Positions 62,522 through 64,000 of a stretch of DNA of 64,000 bases are shown here, piece by piece. The notes beneath the pieces were generated by a model. That model saw nothing but the letters and a program-made list of their open reading frames with translations. It was not told where the DNA came from and ran no database searches. This DNA is from Stercorarius parasiticus. Taxonomy: Eukaryota; Chordata; Aves; Charadriiformes; Stercorariidae. The translations under genes and the position numbers were made by a program. Position 1 is the stretch's first letter, and each line of letters begins with the position of its first letter. The stretch spans positions 434,001-498,000 of the forward strand of contig VWZL01000583.1 of NCBI GenBank assembly GCA_013396915.1. Direction: 5' to 3'.

Positions 62522-63630
62522 TGTTTTGGGTTTGCATGGCAAGGTTTTTGTAGCAGGGGCCTACAGGGGTGAGAAGCTGCTAGAAGCTTCTCCCACATCT
62601 GATACAGCCAATGCCAGCCAGCTCCAAGATGGACCCGCCTCTGGCCAAGGCCAAACCCATCAGTGACAGTGATAGCGCATGTGGGATAATGTATTTAAGA
62701 CGGGTAAAAAAACCCTGCATCGGAACAGCAAATGGAAAGAGGAGTGAGAATATGTGAGGGAAACAACTCTGCAGACACCAAGCTCAGTGAAGAAGGAGGG
62801 GAGGAGGTACACCAGGTGCTGAAGCAGAGATTCCCCTGCAGCCCGTGGTAAAGACCATGGTGACGCAGGTTGTCCCCCTGCAGCCCATGGAAGTTAACGG
62901 TGGAGCAGATATCCACCTCCAGCCCTTGGAGGACCCCATGCTGGATCAGGTGGATGCCCAAAGGAGGCTGTGACCCCATGGGAACGCTGCGCTGGAGCAG
63001 GCTTGTGGCAGGACCTGTGGCCCCATAGAGAGAGGAGCCCACACTGGAGCAGGTTTGCTGGCAGGACTTGTGACCCCATGGGGGACCCATGCTGTTCCTG
63101 AAGGACTGCACCCCATGGAAAGGACCCCTGCTGGAGCAGTTCATGAAGAACTGAAACCCGTGGGAAGGACTCACGTTGGAGAAGTTCATGGAGGACTGTC
63201 TCCTGTGGGAGGGACCCCATGCTGGAGCAGGGGTAGATTGTGAGGAGTCCTTCCCCTAAGAAGGAAGGAGCAGCAGAGACAACATGTGTTGACCTGACCA
63301 CAACTGTCATTCCCGTCCCCCTGAGCGGCTCAGGGGGAGGAGGTAGAGACAACCAGGAGTGAAGTTGAGCCCGGTAAGAAGGGAGGGGTGAGGGAAGGTG
63401 TTCTAAGATTTGGGTTTATTTCTCATTACCCTACTCTGATTTGATTGGCAATAAATTAAGTTACTTTCTCCAAGTCTGTCTTGCCCGGTAATGGTGAGTG
63501 ATCTCTCCCTGTCCTTACCCCGACCCACGAGCTTTTAATTATATTTTCTCTCCCCTGTCCAGCAGAGGAGGGGGAGTGGTAGAGCGGCTTTGGTGGGCAA
63601 CTGGTGTCCAGCCAGGGTCAACCTACCACA
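62522..63630 (+). mobile_element. Solo ERVL-like LTR, about 1.1 kb, with target-site duplication
   Basis: Starts TGTTTTGGGTTTGCATGGC and ends GGTCAACCTACCACA (TG...CA ends). It is flanked by AAAGT on both sides (62517-62521 and 63631-63635). Promoter-like TATTTAAG at 62692 and the poly(A) signal AATAAA at 63450-63455 are in the order expected of an LTR. An imperfect tandem block (GGAGCAGG...GGACC/TGTGACCCCATGGG) lies at about 62830-63235. No internal retroviral genes are present, so this is a solo LTR left by recombination. Assignment to the avian ERVL-like group is from memory. Confidence 0.9.
62830..63235 (+). repeat. Imperfect tandem repeats inside the LTR
   Basis: Units of roughly 50-60 bp built around CCCCATG(G), GCTGGAGCAG and a purine-rich GGAGGAC element recur about six to seven times. 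The same block is visible in the degraded copy at 5762-6415. Confidence 0.7.
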
Positions 63631-63635
63631 AAAGT

Positions 63636-64000
63636 GTAAGAGATTCATTTACGTAAAAGTCTGTTAATAAAGCACAAGGATATGGATGTGGCTGGTTAGG
63701 TTGTAGCCCCATTGGGACAGAGAATTTCAGTCACCAGAGTTTTGACTCAGCTACCTGCATGTACAGCTCAATATGGACTCTATTAGTCAAATCTTAAACT
63801 CTTTATCAAAATTTTCACATAAAGACAGGCTGTAGATTTTTTTGTTTTGTTTTTTTAAGAAATCTGCCCTAGCCCAGGAATTACAGAGGGCCAGCAGAAG
63901 ATGTCTTTTATGCTTCCCTTTCAAAAAAAATACCCAAAACAAACAACAACCCACCAAAACCCACAAAAACCTTTTTAAAATCAGATAATTGATTAGACCA
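63636..64000. other. Non-coding right edge
   Basis: AT-rich with a T-rich simple stretch at about 63837-63857 and an AAC/CAAAA-rich stretch at 63927-63970. No gene recognised. Confidence 0.6.

Noticed and set aside
62695..63352. Two long minus-strand ORFs (164 and 152 codons) and a plus-strand ORF
   Set aside because: They lie within the solo LTR and follow its tandem repeats; not retroviral genes.

Overview
This window is nuclear DNA of a bird. Evidence: several CR1 retrotransposon copies ending in the avian-type ATTCTATGATTCTATGA tail, ERVL-like LTRs of an avian type, AT-rich introns with GC-rich promoters, and vertebrate GT-AG gene structure. It is an assembled scaffold, with a run of N at 25437-25533 and a single N at 60892.

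Positions 43276 down to the left edge carry the first 28 coding exons of AQR (Aquarius/IBP160, the intron-binding spliceosomal helicase), read on the minus strand. Joining the exons at GT/AG borders gives an uninterrupted frame of 3246 nt (1082 codons). It starts at a good-Kozak ATG in a CpG island and runs through the Walker A motif to the motif II exon. The remaining roughly 400 codons lie outside the window. No frameshift or stop was found. Introns hold two CR1 insertions in head-to-head arrangement (intron 19), one further CR1 (intron 23), one degraded LTR (intron 25) and short tandem repeats.

Positions 43.7-52.7 kb are intergenic, with no gene I can support. Positions 54466-56637 on the minus strand are the single coding exon of ZNF770, a C2H2 zinc-finger protein of 723 residues. 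A probable 3' UTR lies to its left, and a likely non-coding first exon lies in the CpG island at about 61.0-61.5 kb. AQR followed by ZNF770 in the same orientation matches the human 15q14 order, so this is conserved synteny.

Positions 57.7-63.6 kb are rich in repeats: two old CR1 remnants, a younger CR1 3' end, and a solo LTR of about 1.1 kb with a perfect 5-bp target-site duplication (AAAGT). The two genes do not form a pathway; they are neighbours. I found no CRISPR array, operon, tRNA or rRNA, and no previously undescribed system. The most useful observations are the internal four-fold module structure of ZNF770, the inverted CR1 pairs inside AQR, and the clean solo LTR.
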